Shown here: piece by piece, positions 24,522 through 26,628 of the stretch
Position numbering within the stretch: the first letter of the stretch is position 1
How the letters are laid out: every line of letters starts with the position of its first letter
From: an uncultured Verrucomicrobiota bacterium
Lineage (GTDB): Bacteria; Verrucomicrobiota; Kiritimatiellia; RFP12; UBA1067
Assembly (NCBI GenBank): GCA_945487985.1
Contig: CALYTX010000001.1
Location: 1-26,628 of the forward strand
DNA length: 26,628 bases
Reading direction: 5' to 3'
Notes under the pieces: generated by a model
What the model was told of the DNA's origin: nothing
Seen by the model: the letters and a program-made list of their open reading frames with translations, nothing else
Database searches by the model: none
Translations under genes and position numbers: made by a program

Positions 24522-24545
24522 ATTATAGCACATCACCCGCAGCAA
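24522..24545 (-). promoter_or_regulatory. Promoter of the GH2-like/esterase operon
   Basis: On the minus strand TATAAT (24527 down to 24522) is preceded by TGC (extended -10). A TTGAAG hexamer lies 18 bp further upstream as a weak -35. The leader to the chosen ATG at 24393 would be about 120 bases and shows no recognised riboswitch. Confidence 0.55.
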
Positions 24546-24573
24546 CTTCAATCGCCCCCGCCCCTGTTTTTCA

Positions 24574-24753
24574 GATAATGTGGCAAAGTCTGGGATGACC
24601 CTTATGGGAACCGAGAAGTTGCTCCAAGCAACATAGCGCGATACATGATTGAATCATATAAGATATCCCATGATACATTTACTTTCAGCTGTCAATGGTC
24701 GAGAACGTCTTTCACTGGCAACACCGCCGTATCCCAGACTTTGCCACATTACC
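24574..24753. mobile_element. MITE-like element, 180 bp, with terminal inverted repeats
   Basis: The left end GATAATGTGGCAAAGTCTGG and the reverse complement of the right end GGTAATGTGGCAAAGTCTGG match over 23 bp with one mismatch (the second base). The element is flanked on both sides by the same 8 bp, GTTTTTCA (24566-24573 and 24754-24761), a clear target-site duplication. The interior (about 134 bp) has no coding frame and contains small hairpins (GTTGCT-CCA-AGCAAC at 24619-24633). It is therefore a non-autonomous transposon moved by a transposase encoded elsewhere. Confidence 0.85.
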
Positions 24754-24789
24754 GTTTTTCAAATGATTTCGCGCGCGTTTTATTTTGGC

Positions 24790-24818
24790 CGTGTAGAACG
24801 TGTAGAAACGTGTAGAAT
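24790..24818. repeat. Three tandem CGTGTAGAA repeats
   Basis: CGTGTAGAA (24790-24798), CGTGTAGAAA (24799-24808) and CGTGTAGAAT (24809-24818) are adjacent copies of a 9-10 bp unit, 29 bp past the target-site duplication of the MITE-like element. Function unknown. Confidence 0.7.
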
Positions 24819-24866
24819 TTTTGAGAACTCCGACGGTTGAAAAATTGGCTCCGTTACCACTTCGCC

Positions 24867-25487
24867 TCAGCTTCGCGCCACGAAACCGCGATTATTGCCT
24901 CCTACTATGTTTTCTTTATCTGGGGGCACCGCCCCCAGACCCCCAAAGCTGTCGCTGCGAATTTCATGCGGCTGAACAGCGCGAAGCAGAGGGCGCAACG
25001 TTAGTGAAGCCTCTTTGCCAGCCGTCGGAGTTCCAATATCCTCCCGACCCTTTATCCGCTTGATCGCCGCTTCGACTGCGGCCGAACGCCGAGCGTCGCC
25101 CCTGAAGCGCTCTATAAGCGCAATGTCATCCGCGTTGCCGAGAAGCCCGACGGACCCGATGCAGACGGCATCGAGGACCGCATCGCGCTTTTCACCGGAA
25201 AGCGTATCGCGCAAGACTGGCAGCGCCTCGGCGTATCTGCGCTGCCCCGCGAGCTGGATCGCGGCGATGCGCGCGACGTTGTTGACGCCGGGATTGCACA
25301 GCGCGAGCGTCAGCCGCTTCAGCTCCCCTTCCTGTGCAGCGCTGGCGCGCTTGTCCTCAGCGAGAGAGTAGAGCGCAGTTCCCGCGTAGGGCTTAGTCTT
25401 TTCGCGCGCCGCCCTGACCAACACCTCGCGGACACGGTTGCACATTGCATCGTCCAGCTCGTTCACCATTGCGCCAAGGTGCTGCAT
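24867..25487 (-). pseudogene. 5'-truncated HEAT-repeat protein remnant
   Basis: The first ATG is at 25487 (206 codons). The same frame stays open and protein-like for 30 codons upstream to a TAA (FHRAPAQGKDSKEDEGCGDV and LDYC before the ATG). No start codon exists there and no ribosome site precedes 25487. The body (to about residue 150) is made of alternating helical repeats (AALYSL-, NVARIAAIQLAGQRRYAEAL, DAVLDAVCIGSVGLLGNADD) like HEAT-repeat scaffolds. The last 40 residues (HEIRSDSFGGLGAVPPDKEN and beyond) run through a palindrome and look like read-through, not protein. The original gene was probably longer at the N-terminus. Alternatively, 25487 is a real start of a small repeat protein. 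Confidence 0.55.
24919..24939. repeat. Perfect GC-rich hairpin
   Basis: TCTGGGGGC and GCCCCCAGA pair over 9 bp around a 3-base loop (ACC). No T-run follows on either strand, so it is not a standard intrinsic terminator. It lies inside the apparently non-native tail of the HEAT remnant. Confidence 0.6.
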
Positions 25488-25589
25488 GCAGTAGTCGAGG
25501 ACATCCCCGCACCCCTCATCTTCCTTGCTATCTTTTCCCTGCGCTGGCGCGCGGTGGAACTTAGGATCTTACACACTTAGACAATGCCC

Positions 25590-25611
25590 GGAAATTTCAT
25601 TTAAAATTTCC
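25590..25611. repeat. AT-rich hairpin between two genes
   Basis: GGAAATTT and AAATTTCC form a perfect 8-bp stem with a 6-base loop, 34 bp past the stop of the membrane-protein gene on the minus strand. It may aid transcription termination or mRNA stability, but there is no U-tract. Confidence 0.45.
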
Positions 25612-25644
25612 AGTTGCTGACCCTCCTGTGTTCCATGCTTACTT

Positions 25645-26430
25645 CTAATATCCACCATGTACAAGGAAATTCTGACTGAACATCAGATGCGGCGAATTGC
25701 CGCTTTCGGGATAGAACCAAATCTCGACCATGACACCATATGGCCGCCCGCGCCGTCCTGGCAATACTTTAAACGGACGAACGAAAGTAAAACATTCATT
25801 CTGGTCCTTCGACCATCTAAGCAACTTCGGCTCCATTCCGCAGGACTCGAGCATGCTGTCACTGTATTCTAACAACGCCATCCCAGTTGTCAGCTCATGA
25901 ACCCTGATGTCCATTCGTCCCGCCTCTCCAGGATTAAGCGCACCATAACATATCGGAGGATCATCAAGATCCAACATAATGTACGGGGCGCAATTGGTCT
26001 GCTGGCAATTCGCGAACGGCCCGATATCAACGCACTTCTTAGGATTCACAAGCGACACGTTCAGAGGGATCGACAATCCATCCGCAAAGAATTCAGGTCC
26101 ATTGGCTAGAATTCTCAAAAGGACAACAGTGCACAAATACAACACAAATACGTCGGTTACAGCAGTAAGCAAGCACCTTCCAACGACAAGCAAGGGGGAG
26201 CTCCTGAACGTAACTTCACGATCCTTCCCTCTAAGCAAGGAATACAACAGCCAGAAAACTGTGCAGAACGTCATCATGGCACCAGAGAACTTGCTCAGGC
26301 GCAAAGCTACAAAATTCTCGCCTGACAAGGCGTATACAAGCACAAACGACAGCACAATTTCGCTCATCAGACGCACCCCATAACGAGGTCTTGCAATACC
26401 AGACAAAACGCGTATGCAAAAATTCTTCAT
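25645..26430 (-). CDS. Membrane protein of unknown function
   Basis: I do not recognise this 261-residue protein. It has three predicted transmembrane helices in its first half (about 22-41, 48-66 and 82-108, the last rich in V/L: VFVLYLCTVVLLRIL). A roughly 150-residue soluble domain follows, with cysteines (VDIGPFANCQQTNCAPY, CYGALNPGEAGRMD) and a tail ending FLVHGGY. The soluble part reads like a beta-rich domain that could be disulphide-bonded outside the membrane. No ribosome site is evident before ATG 26430. The base composition and codon choice are clearly more AT-rich than the genes below 24.5 kb, hinting at transfer. Confidence 0.65.
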   Translation of the reverse strand: MKNFCIRVLSGIARPRYGVRLMSEIVLSFVLVYALSGENFVALRLSKFSGAMMTFCTVFWLLYSLLRGKDREVTFRSSPLLVVGRCLLTAVTDVFVLYLCTVVLLRILANGPEFFADGLSIPLNVSLVNPKKCVDIGPFANCQQTNCAPYIMLDLDDPPICYGALNPGEAGRMDIRVHELTTGMALLEYSDSMLESCGMEPKLLRWSKDQNECFTFVRPFKVLPGRRGRPYGVMVEIWFYPESGNSPHLMFSQNFLVHGGY

Positions 26431-26471
26431 GGTAAGTTACGATTGATTCGCATTGGTTTACTCGTGCTTGA

Positions 26472-26628
26472 CTAGTAAATTATACGCTTCTCAAACCGCT
26501 TGCCTAAGCTACCATTGGCAAAATCAACAGCCCATGCATAAGGGCGATACCAAACATACGGATCAACGTACCTCAAAGAACTAGAGCACGAGATATCTAT
26601 CTCCCGTCCGCGACAGATCATCTTGTCC
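26472..26628 (-). CDS. C-terminal fragment of a gene entering from the right edge
   Basis: A minus-strand frame is open from the window edge to TAG at 26474-26472, about 51 codons, ending FANGSLGKRFEKRIIY. The visible part is rich in Tyr, Trp and Arg (YVDPYVWYRPYAWAVD), which looks protein-like, not random. It lies 41 bp before the unknown membrane protein, and both share the AT-rich composition. It is too short to assign a family. Confidence 0.5.
   Translation of the reverse strand, partial: DKMICRGREIDISCSSSLRYVDPYVWYRPYAWAVDFANGSLGKRFEKRIIY

Noticed and set aside
24919..24939. GC-rich hairpin as an intrinsic terminator
   Set aside because: Neither strand shows a T-run after the stem.
1..26628. 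tRNA, rRNA, CRISPR or prophage genes
   Set aside because: I saw no cloverleaf-like, rRNA-like, evenly spaced repeat, or phage structural or integrase sequence; a covariance-model scan could still find a small RNA.

Overview
This window is bacterial DNA, mostly GC-rich, and almost every gene lies on the minus strand. The gene mix suggests a gut- or sediment-type member of the Planctomycetota-Verrucomicrobiota-Chlamydiota group, perhaps Kiritimatiellae or a relative. The clues are secreted beta-helix proteins with YYGNT-type endings, large divergent glycoside hydrolases, PEGA and FHA proteins beside Tad-pilus genes, and a plant-like acyl-ACP thioesterase. That placement is inference, because there is no rRNA or phylogenetic marker beyond metG.

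Region 1 (1-10269, minus) reads as one tightly packed operon in transcription order metG, tadC-like, FHA protein, PEGA protein, tlyA, thymidine phosphorylase, GH2 hydrolase. Most junctions are overlaps (TGATG, ATGA) or gaps under 25 bp. The last gene runs off the left edge, so it is easy to miss. It is one unbroken frame that joins a transmembrane segment, a GspG-like pseudopilin head and a complete GH2 beta-galactosidase-type catalytic region. I consider this fusion the most interesting item here.

Region 2 (10270-11241) is a divergent promoter region, with an extended -10 box on each strand, followed by the only convincing plus-strand gene, an acyl-ACP thioesterase. Region 3 (11293-15019, minus) is a second Tad-type operon: two tandem 51-residue Flp-like pilins (neither apparent from ORFs of ordinary length), two TadE-like proteins, one TadG-like protein and, last, an M24 aminopeptidase. 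The two Tad loci together lack the TadA ATPase, secretin and prepilin peptidase, which must lie elsewhere.

Region 4 (15079-24527, minus) holds exported proteins: a 1222-residue double beta-helix protein with its own sigma70-type promoter, and a two-gene operon of a 1217-residue GH2-like protein followed by a secreted alpha/beta-hydrolase esterase. The GH2-like protein keeps the nucleophile motif but lacks the usual acid/base Glu. A carbohydrate-degrading role for this locus is inferred.

Region 5 (24528-26628) is accessory DNA: a 180-bp MITE-like element with 23-bp terminal inverted repeats and an 8-bp target-site duplication, short tandem repeats, hairpins, a 5'-truncated HEAT-repeat gene, and a visibly more AT-rich stretch with a membrane protein of unknown function and the tail of another gene. 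No tRNA, rRNA, CRISPR array or phage gene was seen.
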